NCBI GenBank assembly: GCA_900546115.1
Contig: URBQ01000004.1
Coordinates: 20,167-84,166 of the forward strand
Origin: an uncultured Collinsella sp.
GTDB taxonomy: Bacteria > Actinomycetota > Coriobacteriia > Coriobacteriales > Coriobacteriaceae
DNA: 64,000 nt
Reading direction: 5' to 3'
Shown here: positions 42,343 to 50,898 of the stretch, one piece after another
Position numbering within the stretch: position 1 is the stretch's first letter
Layout of the letters: each line of letters begins with the position of its first letter
Notes under the pieces: model-generated
The model's input: only the letters and a program-made list of their open reading frames with translations
What the model was told of the DNA's origin: nothing
Database searches by the model: none
Position numbers and translations under genes: made by a program

Positions 42343-42550
42343 CGTCCACTCATTCCGTGCGGGTTATATGCAGGTTTGCCTGCGCACGCTATCATGTATG
42401 GGTTAGACCGCAACTATGTACCCCATACGCGAAGGGATGCGCATGTATCTGAAGATCGACATGTTCTAGCTGGGCTTACCCCCGCAGTGGCGCCGTGCGC
42501 CCCATCAGCTCTGCCGATTTTCACCTTCACGCATATAAAGGAGTCCCGCC

Positions 42551-43618
42551 ATGCGCGACAAGCTCGAAAAGATTATCAAGGCCTACGAGGAACTCGAGAA
42601 GAAGCTTTCCGACCCGGCCGTCGCCTCCGATATCAAGGAGTTCACGCGTCTCAACAAGGAGTACGCGCACCAGTCCGACCTCATTGCCGCCTCGCGCGAG
42701 TACATCGGCGCGCTCGATGACATCGAGGCTGCCAAGGAAATGCTGCACGATACCACCGATGCCGATGAGAAGGAGATGCTCCAGATGGACATCTCCGAAA
42801 ACGAGGCCAAGCTTCCCCAGCTCGAGGAAGACATTAAGTACATGCTCATCCCGAGCGACCCCAACGACGACAAGAACACCATCGTCGAGATTCGCTCCGC
42901 CGCCGGTGGCGACGAGGCGGCTATCTTTGCCGGCGATCTGTACAAGATGTATCAGCGCTTCTGCGAGTCGCGCGGCTGGAAGACCACCGTGCTCGACTCC
43001 AGCCCCAGCGAGGCCGGCGGCTTTAAGTCCATCGAGTTCAAGGTCGAGGGCGACCGCGTCTACTCCGTCATGAAGTTCGAGTCCGGCGTGCACCGCGTCC
43101 AGCGCGTTCCCAAGACCGAGTCCCAGGGCCGTATCCAGACCTCCACGGCGACCGTCGCCGTACTTCCCGAAGCCGAGGAGATCGACGTCCAGATCAACCA
43201 GTCCGACCTGCGCATCGACACCTACTGCGCCTCCGGTCCTGGCGGTCAGTGCGTTAACACCACTTATTCCGCCGTGCGCATCACCCACCTGCCCACCAAC
43301 ACCGTGGTGCAGTCGCAGGAACAGCGCTCCCAGATCCAGAACCGCGAAGTCTGCATGCAGATGCTGCGCGCCCGTCTGTACGAGATGGAGCTCGAGAAGC
43401 AGCAGGCAGAGCTCGGTGCCGAGCGCCAGAGCCAGATCGGCCACGGCAACCGTTCCGAGAAGATCCGTACCTACAACCAGCCCCAGGACCGCGTGACCGA
43501 TCACCGCATCGGTTTCAACTCCACCTACAATGGCGTCCTCCTGGGCGACCAGCTCGGCACCGTCATCGAGGCGCTCGCCGCCGCCGAGCGTGCCGAGAAG
43601 CTGGCACAGGCAGTCTAA
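42551..43618 (+). CDS. prfA: peptide chain release factor 1
   Basis: A 355-residue class I release factor that ends translation at UAA and UAG. The GGQ motif is at 231-233 (SGPGGQCVNTTYS), and the anticodon-like tripeptide is PKT (187-189), in RVPKTESQGRIQTS, the RF1 PxT position. The family block RSAAGGDEAAIFAGDLYKMY is present and the length is normal. The ATG at 42551 follows AAAGGAG. The usual partner gene prmC lies 590 bp downstream, separated by a structured repeat and an apparent gene remnant. Confidence 0.97.
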   Translation: MRDKLEKIIKAYEELEKKLSDPAVASDIKEFTRLNKEYAHQSDLIAASREYIGALDDIEAAKEMLHDTTDADEKEMLQMDISENEAKLPQLEEDIKYMLIPSDPNDDKNTIVEIRSAAGGDEAAIFAGDLYKMYQRFCESRGWKTTVLDSSPSEAGGFKSIEFKVEGDRVYSVMKFESGVHRVQRVPKTESQGRIQTSTATVAVLPEAEEIDVQINQSDLRIDTYCASGPGGQCVNTTYSAVRITHLPTNTVVQSQEQRSQIQNREVCMQMLRARLYEMELEKQQAELGAERQSQIGHGNRSEKIRTYNQPQDRVTDHRIGFNSTYNGVLLGDQLGTVIEALAAAERAEKLAQAV

Positions 43619-43620
43619 GT

Positions 43621-43826
43621 TCCGCCGTTCTACCGAACGGCGGACCAGCCGACGCTGCGCGCCGTCCAGAGCGACAATTTGTCATTCAAAAGGCAAGGCA
43701 TGACCAGAAGGTCTATGCCTTGCCTTTTTCATGCCAACTTGTTCGCTCTGGACGTCGCTCGCTGGCATTGCCAAAACATCGGCGTTTCCTTGGTTGTCAA
43801 ATGATCCGTAGGGAGTCATTGGGGAC
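43621..43826. repeat. structured intergenic element, copy B
   Basis: Stem-loop 1 pairs 43621-43630 (TCCGCCGTTC) with 43635-43644, loop TACC. The linker CCAGCCGACGCTGCGCGCC follows. The outer stem is GTCCAGAGCG (43664-43673) with CGCTCTGGAC (43744-43753). The inner stem AAGGCAAGGCAT...GACC-AGAA-GGTC...ATGCCTTGCCTT spans 43690-43726. The 3' conserved tail TTGCCAAAACATCGGCGTT is at 43768-43786, followed by AGTCATTGGGGAC (43814-43826). Copy C shares the tail and architecture with different stem sequences. Confidence 0.8.
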
Positions 43827-43894
43827 ATTGCTTTGAGATGTTGTTCAATCGGTTTTGATGGCCTTTGAGCTGCTTACCTGCTTAAAGCAATTAA

Positions 43895-44068
43895 CGGCAT
43901 GCATCTGCAATTGAAAATATTGCTCGAAAAAACGTCCAAGAAATCGCGGGGCGATTTTTGATGGGTCGTGCGTCAAGCGATGTGGCAAGTTCTTGGTTAG
44001 ATATTGGTCAGTTTTGGGGCAACCTTGCCAAAAGCTTGACGGATGCAGATTTAGACGTCGACGAATGA
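43895..44068 (+). pseudogene. possible gene remnant between prfA and prmC
   Basis: An open frame without a proper start reads RHASAIENIARKNVQEIAGR, then FLMGRASSDVASSWLDIGQF, then WGNLAKSLTDADLDVDE, ending at TGA 44066-44068. It looks like the acidic C-terminal end of a real protein; upstream the frame is closed by TAA codons and a plausible continuation is in another frame. The base composition of 43800-44100 is more AT-rich than the neighbours. I do not recognise the family. A short intact peptide from the ATG at 43961 (35 codons) is possible but has no good ribosome binding site. Confidence 0.35.
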
Positions 44069-44207
44069 ACACTCTAGGCAGGCTCCAAGCAAAATTCTGG
44101 GCTGATTCTCGATAATCGCCTTTAATCGCCCCTTGCCAAGCGCTGGCCTCGCTTACAATCTGCTCCGACATTCGCGCGCCGTCCGGCGCTTAAGAGGGGA
44201 GGGCCCC

Positions 44208-45458
44208 ATGGCAAACGAGATTTGGACCATCAAGCGTTGTCTCGAGTGGACCAAGGAGTACCTGGCCGAGCGCGGCGAGGAGCATCCCCGTCTTTCTGCC
44301 GAGTGGCTGCTGTGCGCGGCCACGGGCCTGGCGCGTATCGACTTGTATATGCGCATGGACGAGACGCTTAACGCAGCCCAGCTCGAGACCATGCACGCGG
44401 CCGTCGTTCGTCGCGCCAAAGGCGAGCCGCTGCAGTACATCACCGGCAGCACGCAGTTTCGCATGATCGACGTCGCGTGCGCCCCCGGCGTGCTCATCCC
44501 GCGCCCCGAGACCGAGATGCTCGTCGAAGAAGTCCTGAACTATCTGGATACCGAGGTGCTGAGCCCCGAGGCCGCTGCCCGTCAGCGTGTTGAGCTGCCT
44601 TGGAACGATGAGGTCGAGCAGGCCCGCAAAGCTGAGGCGGCGCTGGCCGACGAACGCGCAACCGCCGAGCGCCGTGCTGCCAACCTGACGGCCGCCGATG
44701 AGGCTGCGCTGGGTAGCGACGTGCTCGGTAGCCGCGCCTATGCCGAGGAGCTTGCCGATCGCGAGGCCGAGGAAGCCGCCGCGCAAGCAGCAGAAGCCGA
44801 AGCCGCAAAAGCCGCCGAGCCCGAGCTCGACGAATACGACATCGCCATCGAGGGCGCCGACCAGGAGACGGTTTCAGCTCAGGATGCCGCTGCGCCTGCC
44901 CCAGCCGAGCCCCGCACTGCCCGCGTTCTCGAGGTCGGCTGCGGCACGGGCTGTATCTCGCTCTCGATCGCCTGGGAGCGTCGCGGCCACGTCACCTGCA
45001 CTGCTACCGATATCGAGCCGCGCGCCATCGACCTTGCTACCAAAAACCGCGATGCGCTTGGCCTCACGTCCGACGAGGTCGCCTTCAGCCTCACGAACCT
45101 GGTGAGCTCCATTCCCCGTGAAGAGTGGGGCACCTTTGACGTACTCGTCTCCAACCCGCCCTACATCCCCACCGATGTCATGCGCTCGCTGCCGCACGAG
45201 GTCAAGGACTTTGAGCCCGATCTGGCGCTCGAGGGCGGTGCCGACGGCCTCGATATCTTCCGCCGCCTGCTCAACGCGGCGCCCTACATGTTGCGCGCCG
45301 GCGGCCTCTTTGCCTGCGAGCTCTACGAGGGCGCGCTCGACGCTGCGGCCGAGCTCTGCCGCCAAGCGGGTCTGTCGGACGTGCGCATCGTCCACGACCT
45401 CACCGATCGCCCCCGCATCGTCCGAGCCATCGTCACCGAGCCCAAACAGCGCCAGTAA
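44208..45458 (+). CDS. prmC: peptide chain release factor N5-glutamine methyltransferase with large insertion
   Basis: A 416-residue PrmC that methylates the Gln of the release-factor GGQ motif. The N-terminal helical domain (1-85) is followed by PGVLIPRPETEMLVEEVL (93-110). The methyltransferase core has motif I LEVGCGTG (241-248) and catalytic VSNPPYIP (314-321). Between them, residues about 116-235 are an Ala/Glu-rich insertion of about 120 residues (ERATAERRAANLTAADEAAL, EEAAAQAAEAEAAKAAEPEL). E. coli PrmC has 277 aa and no such insert. The ATG at 44208 follows GAGGGGAGGG. The key residues are intact, so it is probably active on the prfA product encoded upstream. Confidence 0.9.
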   Translation: MANEIWTIKRCLEWTKEYLAERGEEHPRLSAEWLLCAATGLARIDLYMRMDETLNAAQLETMHAAVVRRAKGEPLQYITGSTQFRMIDVACAPGVLIPRPETEMLVEEVLNYLDTEVLSPEAAARQRVELPWNDEVEQARKAEAALADERATAERRAANLTAADEAALGSDVLGSRAYAEELADREAEEAAAQAAEAEAAKAAEPELDEYDIAIEGADQETVSAQDAAAPAPAEPRTARVLEVGCGTGCISLSIAWERRGHVTCTATDIEPRAIDLATKNRDALGLTSDEVAFSLTNLVSSIPREEWGTFDVLVSNPPYIPTDVMRSLPHEVKDFEPDLALEGGADGLDIFRRLLNAAPYMLRAGGLFACELYEGALDAAAELCRQAGLSDVRIVHDLTDRPRIVRAIVTEPKQRQ

Positions 45459-45481
45459 TATTTATTAACTGGTTAGCAAAA

Positions 45482-45501
45482 ATTATAAATTAATTTATAA
45501 T
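45482..45501. promoter_or_regulatory. perfect AT palindrome upstream of hicA, likely toxin-antitoxin operator
   Basis: ATTATAAATTAATTTATAAT is a perfect 20-bp palindrome in an AT-rich stretch (45459-45501), 25 bp before the hicA start. The position suits the autoregulatory operator and -10 region of a HicAB module. Confidence 0.65.
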
Positions 45502-45526
45502 TAGGACGGCTGAAAGAGGTCGGCCC

Positions 45527-45712
45527 ATGCAACCTCCTACCTTTCGGGAAATCATTGCCCTACTCAAGCACGATGGATTCGTGAAGGTCGCGCAAGTCGG
45601 TAGTCATGCTAAGTATGTTTCTGGTGACCGTGTTGTCACCGTGAACGGCTCTGGTGGTGATCGACCAAAGAAGGGCACGTGGGCAAGTATTCGTCGCCAA
45701 GCTGGATGGTAG
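45527..45712 (+). CDS. hicA: HicA-family mRNA interferase toxin
   Basis: A 61-residue YcfA/HicA toxin with the double-stranded RNA-binding-like fold. It shows FREIIALLKHDGFVKVAQVGSHAKYV with the catalytic His in GSH (H27), then VVTVNGSGGDRPKKGTWASIRRQAGW, where the family usually has P.H..KE..KGTL..I.KQAG. Length is typical. It should cleave mRNA when free of antitoxin. The HicB gene starts 11 bp downstream with its own strong ribosome binding site; the toxin-first order is normal for HicAB. Confidence 0.9.
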   Translation: MQPPTFREIIALLKHDGFVKVAQVGSHAKYVSGDRVVTVNGSGGDRPKKGTWASIRRQAGW

Positions 45713-45723
45713 TTGGAGGCAAA

Positions 45724-46170
45724 ATGAGGCAGCGATTTACCTATGACTGCGTTCTCATAAAAGAAGACGACGGTTACTGCGCCAGCTTCCCGCAGATTCC
45801 CGGCGCCTTTGCCGATGGCGATACGCGCGAAGAAGCGATTGCCCATGCCACCGAGGCGCTGATGGCGTTTTTGGCCGACGACCTCAACAACGGTTTGACT
45901 CCGGCAGGGTACGAACGCTCGGCCGAGGTCGTGGCCCTTTCAGTCGAAATCGACCACGAGGACGCTCGGGAAGCGGCGTGCCGAACATTTAAAGACGCAG
46001 CGCTGGACCTCAAAGTCTCCGCTCCGCGGATTACCGCGCTGGTCAAAGCCGGAAAACTCGTTGTTGAACTCGTCGATGGCCGTCGGATGATAACGATAGA
46101 CAGCATCGAGCGCTACGCAGCCCAAAAACGCCACGCCGGCAGGCCAAAGAAGTTCGTCGCAGTCCAATAA
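45724..46170 (+). CDS. hicB: HicB-family antitoxin
   Basis: A 148-residue antitoxin. The N-terminal HicB fold reads YDCVLIKEDDGYCASFPQIPGAFADGDTREEAIAHATEALMAFLADDL. The C-terminal part (about 95-148; LKVSAPRITALVKAGKLVVELVDGRRMITIDSIERYAAQKRHAGRPKK) looks like an excisionase/MerR-type winged helix-turn-helix rather than the ribbon-helix-helix seen in many HicB proteins, and should bind the palindrome upstream of hicA. The ATG at 45724 follows GGAGG; an in-frame ATG at 45679 lies inside hicA. Confidence 0.9.
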   Translation: MRQRFTYDCVLIKEDDGYCASFPQIPGAFADGDTREEAIAHATEALMAFLADDLNNGLTPAGYERSAEVVALSVEIDHEDAREAACRTFKDAALDLKVSAPRITALVKAGKLVVELVDGRRMITIDSIERYAAQKRHAGRPKKFVAVQ

Positions 46171-46304
46171 CCCCCTCACTTTCACCGACTACTAGAGCCG
46201 CTCACCAAACCAACATGCGCTCTGGTCAAATAGGTTGAACGTTTCGTGCGAGAATGCCCCACAGTAAACAAACTTGCACCAGAGCGTAAGGGGCTGGCAT
46301 ACAC

Positions 46305-47048
46305 ATGCAGACGGTCTATCGGGTATACGAGGGAACGCGCGAGCCGCATCGGCTTGCCGTCGAGCGCACGGCCGAGGTGCTCGACCGCGGCGGCCTGGCC
46401 TTGATCCCGACCGAGACGGTCTACGGTGTCGCCGTGGCGGTCAACGCCTTTTCGGACGCCGTGCCTCAAGATACAAGCGAATTCCCATCGTGGCCGCGAG
46501 ATCCGCAGGCCACCGTCAACGGCGCCGCGGTTCCCGCACTCGGTACCGGCTATCGTCGTATCTTTACCCTCAAGCAGCGCGAGCTCACCCAAACGGTTGC
46601 CTGGCTGGTCGATGATGCCGAGGCACTCGACCGCTATGGCGTGGATATCCCTAACGAGGCCCGCGTGCTCGCCCGACGATGCTGGCCGGGCGCCCTGACT
46701 ATCGTGGTCAAGGCGGCCCCCTGCGTGCCGACCTTTATGCGCGCCGCCGACGACACGGTGGCACTTCGCGCTTCGGCCTCGCCCGTGGTGCAGGCGCTCA
46801 TTCGCGCCTGTGGCAGCCCCCTTGCCTGCACCAGCGCCAACACGCACGGTGCGCCCTCGCCGGCAAGCTTTGCCGCCGTCGAGGGTCGCATCCTGGAGGG
46901 TGTCGATGTTGCCGTCGACGCCGGTGAGACTCCGTGTCGCGATGCCTCGACCATCGTGTCGTTTCAGCACGGTGAGCTCCAGATCCTGCGCCAAGGCGCG
47001 CTTCCCGCATCAGAGATCGAGCGGGTCCTGTCCGACCCGATGCAATAG
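46305..47048 (+). CDS. Sua5/YciO/YrdC-type threonylcarbamoyl-AMP synthase
   Basis: A 247-residue protein with the YrdC fold that makes threonylcarbamoyl-adenylate for the t6A37 modification of ANN-decoding tRNAs. Family motifs are GGLALIPTETVYGVAVAVNAF, RIFTLKQRELTQTVAWLV (usually KxR.KxxPL), RCWPGALTIVVKA, VALRASASPVVQALIRACGSPLACTSANTHGAPSP and DASTIVSF. Relative to E. coli TsaC there is an insertion of about 30 residues after AFSDAVP (PQDTSEFPSWPRDPQATVNG). The start ATG has AAGGGG upstream. It is followed 13 bp later by glpK, so the two are probably co-transcribed. Confidence 0.87.
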   Translation: MQTVYRVYEGTREPHRLAVERTAEVLDRGGLALIPTETVYGVAVAVNAFSDAVPQDTSEFPSWPRDPQATVNGAAVPALGTGYRRIFTLKQRELTQTVAWLVDDAEALDRYGVDIPNEARVLARRCWPGALTIVVKAAPCVPTFMRAADDTVALRASASPVVQALIRACGSPLACTSANTHGAPSPASFAAVEGRILEGVDVAVDAGETPCRDASTIVSFQHGELQILRQGALPASEIERVLSDPMQ

Positions 47049-47061
47049 AAAGGTGTAAGCG

Positions 47062-48603
47062 ATGTCGTTGAATCTAGGTAGCCTGGGTATGGAAGACGCC
47101 TCGTTTAGCTTCGGCGGTTCCTACATCATGGCGCTCGACTGCGGCACCACCTCGGTACTTGCGACCATCGTCGACGAGTACGGCTGCATCGTCGCCCAGG
47201 CGCGTCGTAGCGTCAAAACCAGCTTCCCGCGCCCTGGCTGGGTGGAGCAAGACCCCATGGCGGTTCTTGCCAGCCAGATCGCCGTCATGATGGAAGTCCA
47301 GTTTAAGAGCGGTATCCACTCCGACCGCATTGCCGCCATCGGCATCTCCAACCAGCGCGAGACCACGGTGGTCTGGGACCGCGTGAGCGGTCAGCCGATC
47401 TATAACGCCATCGTATGGCAGTGCCGCCGTACCGCGCCGGCAATCGACGCGTTGGTTGAACAGGGTTGCGAGGAGCTGGTGCGCTCCCGCACGGGGCTTA
47501 CGCTCGACCCGTATTTCTCGGCCTCCAAGGTGCAGTGGATTCTCGATAACGTCGACGGTGCGCGTGAGAGCGCGGCGACGGGCGACCTCATGTTCGGCAC
47601 CATCGACACCTGGCTCATCTACAACCTCACTGGCGGTCAGGTCTTTGCCACCGACTACACCAATGCCAGCCGCACCGCGCTCTTTAATATCCATACGCTT
47701 GATTGGGACGACGATCTGCTGGCGCTTTTCGACGTCCCGCGTTCCATGATGCCCGAGGTTCGCTGGAGTTCGGGCGACTACGGTCGCGTCGCGAGCGACA
47801 TCATGACCAACATGCCACCCATCATGGGCGTGGTGGGCGATCAGCAGGCGTCGCTGTTCGGCCACTGCTGCTTCCGTCCCGGCCAGACCAAAAACACCTA
47901 TGGCACGGGTTGCTTTATGCTCATGAACACCGGCGACGAGATCGTCGAATCCAAGAACGGTCTGGTCTCCACGATCGGTATCGCCGCGGACGGCAAAATC
48001 AGCTATGCGCTCGAGGGTTCTATCTTTGCCGCCGGCTCCACCATGAACTGGCTTCGCAACAACATGGGCATCATCTCGAGCGTGAGCGAGTCGGCACAAC
48101 TTGCCGCTTCGATTAACGACAACGAGGGCTGCTACTTCGTTCCCGCCTTTGCGGGTTTGGGCGCTCCCTGGTGGGACCCGCATGCCCGCGGTATCGTGTG
48201 CGGTCTGACCGGCGCCTCGAGCCGTGCGACCATCGTACGTGCCGCCTGCGAATCCATGGCATATCAGAGCTACGACGTGCTGCGCGCCATGGAGCAGGAC
48301 GTGGGGCTTTCGATCGAGCGCCTGTCTGTCGATGGCGGTGCCTCGCGCAACGAGTTCATCATGCAATTCCAGGCCGACCTGCTGGATATCCCCGTGCTGC
48401 AATGCGAGACGGTGGAGACCACGGCAATCGGTGCCGCGTACTTGGCGGGTCTTGCCGTCGGCTATTGGGAAGACCTAGAAGAGCTGGAGCAAAATGCCCA
48501 GATCGTTAGGACCTTCCTTCCCCACATGTCTGCCGAGCGTCGCGAGCAAAACCTTGCGGGCTGGTGTGACGCAGTCAGGCGCTCGCTCAGCACCGCACAG
48601 TAG
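47062..48603 (+). CDS. glpK: glycerol kinase
   Basis: A 513-residue FGGY-family kinase that phosphorylates glycerol to glycerol-3-phosphate. The N-terminal ATPase block is YIMALDCGTTSVLATIVDEYG; other signatures are GWVEQDP, AIGISNQRETTVVWDR, NAIVWQCRRTA, TYGTGCFMLMNTGDE, FVPAFAGLGAPWWDPHARG and LSVDGGASRNEFIMQFQADLLDIPV. An N-terminal extension of about 20 residues (SLNLGSLGMEDASFSFGGS) precedes the fold. The start follows AGAAAGGTG. No glycerol facilitator gene is next to it; upp follows 123 bp later. Confidence 0.95.
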   Translation: MSLNLGSLGMEDASFSFGGSYIMALDCGTTSVLATIVDEYGCIVAQARRSVKTSFPRPGWVEQDPMAVLASQIAVMMEVQFKSGIHSDRIAAIGISNQRETTVVWDRVSGQPIYNAIVWQCRRTAPAIDALVEQGCEELVRSRTGLTLDPYFSASKVQWILDNVDGARESAATGDLMFGTIDTWLIYNLTGGQVFATDYTNASRTALFNIHTLDWDDDLLALFDVPRSMMPEVRWSSGDYGRVASDIMTNMPPIMGVVGDQQASLFGHCCFRPGQTKNTYGTGCFMLMNTGDEIVESKNGLVSTIGIAADGKISYALEGSIFAAGSTMNWLRNNMGIISSVSESAQLAASINDNEGCYFVPAFAGLGAPWWDPHARGIVCGLTGASSRATIVRAACESMAYQSYDVLRAMEQDVGLSIERLSVDGGASRNEFIMQFQADLLDIPVLQCETVETTAIGAAYLAGLAVGYWEDLEELEQNAQIVRTFLPHMSAERREQNLAGWCDAVRRSLSTAQ

Positions 48604-48726
48604 GGCTGCGATGGGCCGCTCGATACAACAAACCGCTAAACTTATGCATGGCGTGCGGCGGCAACATTGCTGCGCGCCTTGTCAGCTAGGCCGTTTTGCG
48701 GCCGCAACGAAAGGGGCAATCAACCC

Positions 48727-49374
48727 ATGACCGTCACCTACGACGCGTCCCGTGTGACGCTTGTCGATCACCCGCTCGTCCAGCACAAGCTGTCGATCCT
48801 GCGCGACAAAAACACCGGCACCAACCAGTTCCGCCAGCTCGTGCGCGAACTCGCGCTTTTTGACGGCTACGAGGCCATGCGCGACCTGCCTATGGAAGAT
48901 GTCGAGGTCGAGACCCCCATCACTACCGCCACGTTCAAACAGCTCGCCGGCAAGAAACTCGCCATCGTGCCCATCCTGCGTGCGGGTCTTGGCATGGTCG
49001 ACGGCATCCTCGACCTGGTGCCCTCCGCTCGCGTGGGCCACATCGGCATGGAGCGCGACGAGGTTACCCACGAGCCGCACGAGTATTACTGCAAGATGCC
49101 CAAGGATATCGACCAGCGCATCTGCCTGGTCGTCGACCCCATGCTCGCCACGGGCGGCTCGGCCGAGATGGCTATCAGCTATCTGCGCGAGCGCGGTGTC
49201 AAGGACATCCGTATGCTGTGCATCGTCGCGGCGCCCGAGGGTCTCAAGTCGCTGACCGACAAGGACCCCGACGTGCATATCTATACCTGCGCCATCGACG
49301 ATCATCTCAACGAGGCAGCCTACATCGTTCCCGGCCTGGGCGACGCCGGCGACCGCATCTACGGCACGCTCTAG
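48727..49374 (+). CDS. upp: uracil phosphoribosyltransferase
   Basis: A 215-residue pyrimidine-salvage enzyme that makes UMP from uracil and PRPP. Family blocks are VTLVDHPLVQHKLSILRDKNTGTNQFRQLVRELALF, AIVPILRAGLGMVDGILDLVPSARVGHIGMERDE, the PRPP loop VVDPMLATGGSAEMAI, and the uracil-binding C-terminal YIVPGLGDAGDRIYGT. I chose the ATG at 48727 (MTVTYDASRVTLVDHP) with AAAGGGG upstream. The frame is open 20 codons further but without family sequence. It is the last gene before the ATP synthase promoter region. Confidence 0.96.
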   Translation: MTVTYDASRVTLVDHPLVQHKLSILRDKNTGTNQFRQLVRELALFDGYEAMRDLPMEDVEVETPITTATFKQLAGKKLAIVPILRAGLGMVDGILDLVPSARVGHIGMERDEVTHEPHEYYCKMPKDIDQRICLVVDPMLATGGSAEMAISYLRERGVKDIRMLCIVAAPEGLKSLTDKDPDVHIYTCAIDDHLNEAAYIVPGLGDAGDRIYGTL

Positions 49375-49565
49375 TCGTTGGGCCTTGTCGGCTACGGTCA
49401 CAAATACGAAGAGATGGTGCGCGCGGGCGAGCAAAAGGCGTTCGCGCGCACTCCTGTTAACGGACGTTTTGCCCTGCAGGGTTCGAGAAAAACGTATTAC
49501 CTACCTGCGGCATAAAGAAGGTCTTAAGAAAACGAACAGGTGCGTATTAACCGATGCTTTTTCAG

Positions 49566-49593
49566 TTGTACTTTGGCGATTGGCTCGTACAAT
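49566..49593 (+). promoter_or_regulatory. candidate sigma-70-type promoter of the atp operon
   Basis: TTGTAC (49566-49571) and TACAAT (49588-49593) are spaced 16 bp, about 60 bp before the first atp gene. The rest of the 281-bp gap after upp shows no clear structure. Confidence 0.55.
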
Positions 49594-49655
49594 AGTCACC
49601 AATGTTTGGCGGGAACTGTTCTGGGAAGCGTTAAAGAAGGAAAGTGAGGACGCCA

Positions 49656-49967
49656 GTGTTTCAGATAGCCGATCTGCTCGCTATCGTTGCAGGCGCCATC
49701 GCGGGCGCAATTGCCTTCCTTCCCTTTGTCTTTACGCTCAAGCCGGTTCTTGACGATAAGCAGAATGCGGACATGCTCAAGGGTATGGTGAGTCTGGCGG
49801 TCTCGGCAATCGCTCTGCTCGTCTTTACCTTGGTTGTGTTTGTGTTGTTCGGAGAGGCATTTCGCATGTTCCTCCTGGGCGAGGCGATCGGCTTCGTGGC
49901 CTTTATGGCCGCCTGCACGGTTCGTGTCGCCAAGGCGCTGCGAGATCCTCATGAGGTCGAAAGGTAA
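49656..49967 (+). CDS. small membrane protein at the head of the atp operon (AtpI-like position)
   Basis: A 103-residue protein with four hydrophobic segments (LLAIVAGAIAGAIAFLPFVF, MVSLAVSAIALLVFTLVVFVLF, FLLGEAIGFVAFMAACTV being the clearest). Its position directly before atpB is that of AtpI, which assists c-ring assembly or Mg/Ca uptake in other bacteria; similarity is positional and compositional only. I chose the GTG at 49656 because GAGGA lies 5 bases upstream; an in-frame GTG at 49644 is also possible. It ends 3 bp before atpB. Confidence 0.65.
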   Translation: MFQIADLLAIVAGAIAGAIAFLPFVFTLKPVLDDKQNADMLKGMVSLAVSAIALLVFTLVVFVLFGEAFRMFLLGEAIGFVAFMAACTVRVAKALRDPHEVER

Positions 49968-49970
49968 GTC

Positions 49971-50774
49971 GTGGAAATTTTTGAAAAGCTGCCTGATGAG
50001 ATTAATCATCTGGTCAGCGAGTTCAGCTCCACCCCTGTCGTGGGCGATCTGAGCTGCGGCATCACGCAGTACTCGTTTTGGCTGATCGTCTCCACGATCG
50101 TGCTCCTGATCGTCCTGGCCGTGTTCAAGAAGAAGCAGACCCTGGTTCCCAAGGGCTTCTTCGTCAACGGTTTCGAGTACATCATCGAGTACGTCGAGAA
50201 CGATATCGGCAAGGGCGTCGTGGGTGAGAACTGGAAGAAGCACTTCCCGTTCCTGTGCTCGCTTTTCCTGTTCATCCTGATCAATAACATGATCGGCCTG
50301 ATCCCGGGAATGAAGCCCGGCACCGGCGCAATCGGCTCCACCGCCGCGCTCGCCATCTTTGCCTTCGTGTACTTCATCTACTACGGATGCAAGGCTCACG
50401 GCGTGATCGGCTACATCAAGAGCCTCGCCCCGCAGGGCGTGAGCTTCCCGATGAACGTGCTCGTGTGGGTCGTCGAGCTCTTTTCGACCTTCCTGCGCCT
50501 CATCACGCTCGCCGTCCGTCTGTTCTGCAACATGTTCGCAGGACACGTGGTCATGGGTTCGTTCGCCATCATGGCGAGCATGTTCATGCAGCCGCTGCTT
50601 CAGCAGGTTTCCGCGGCCCACGCCGTCGGCGCCCTGCCTTCGCTGGCCTGGCTTGCCATCCTCATCCTGATCTATGCGATCGAGCTTGTGGTCGGCGCCA
50701 TCCAGGCTTACGTCTTCACGGTCCTTACCGCCGTGTATGTCTCTGAGGCAGAGGAGGTCGCGGAGGAGGAGTAG
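49971..50774 (+). CDS. atpB: F0F1 ATP synthase subunit a
   Basis: A 267-residue membrane subunit that forms the proton half-channels against the c ring. The essential Arg is in LRLITLAVRLFCNMFAGHVV, and the last helices read LAILILIYAIELVVGAIQAYVFTVLTAVYV. NNMIGLIPGMKPG is also typical. The C-terminus ends in an acidic tail (SEAEEVAEEE). It starts with GTG at 49971, overlapping no gene but 3 bp from the previous one, with AAAGG upstream. A gap of 124 bp follows before atpE. Confidence 0.96.
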   Translation: MEIFEKLPDEINHLVSEFSSTPVVGDLSCGITQYSFWLIVSTIVLLIVLAVFKKKQTLVPKGFFVNGFEYIIEYVENDIGKGVVGENWKKHFPFLCSLFLFILINNMIGLIPGMKPGTGAIGSTAALAIFAFVYFIYYGCKAHGVIGYIKSLAPQGVSFPMNVLVWVVELFSTFLRLITLAVRLFCNMFAGHVVMGSFAIMASMFMQPLLQQVSAAHAVGALPSLAWLAILILIYAIELVVGAIQAYVFTVLTAVYVSEAEEVAEEE

Positions 50775-50898
50775 GCTTCCGTTCGCGTCTTCAAGGTAAG
50801 GCAATTCGTTAAACCGCCGGTGCCCGTACCCATGGAGCCCGGCAGTTATAAAAAGGTTATCCTGCGTGAAATAAGACACGCACGACAAAGGAGGAATC

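Noticed and set aside
43845..44171. 108-codon open frame on the minus strand in the prfA-prmC gap
   Set aside because: No ribosome binding site or recognisable motif; the plus-strand fragment in the same DNA reads more like real protein. Not excluded, but not supportable.
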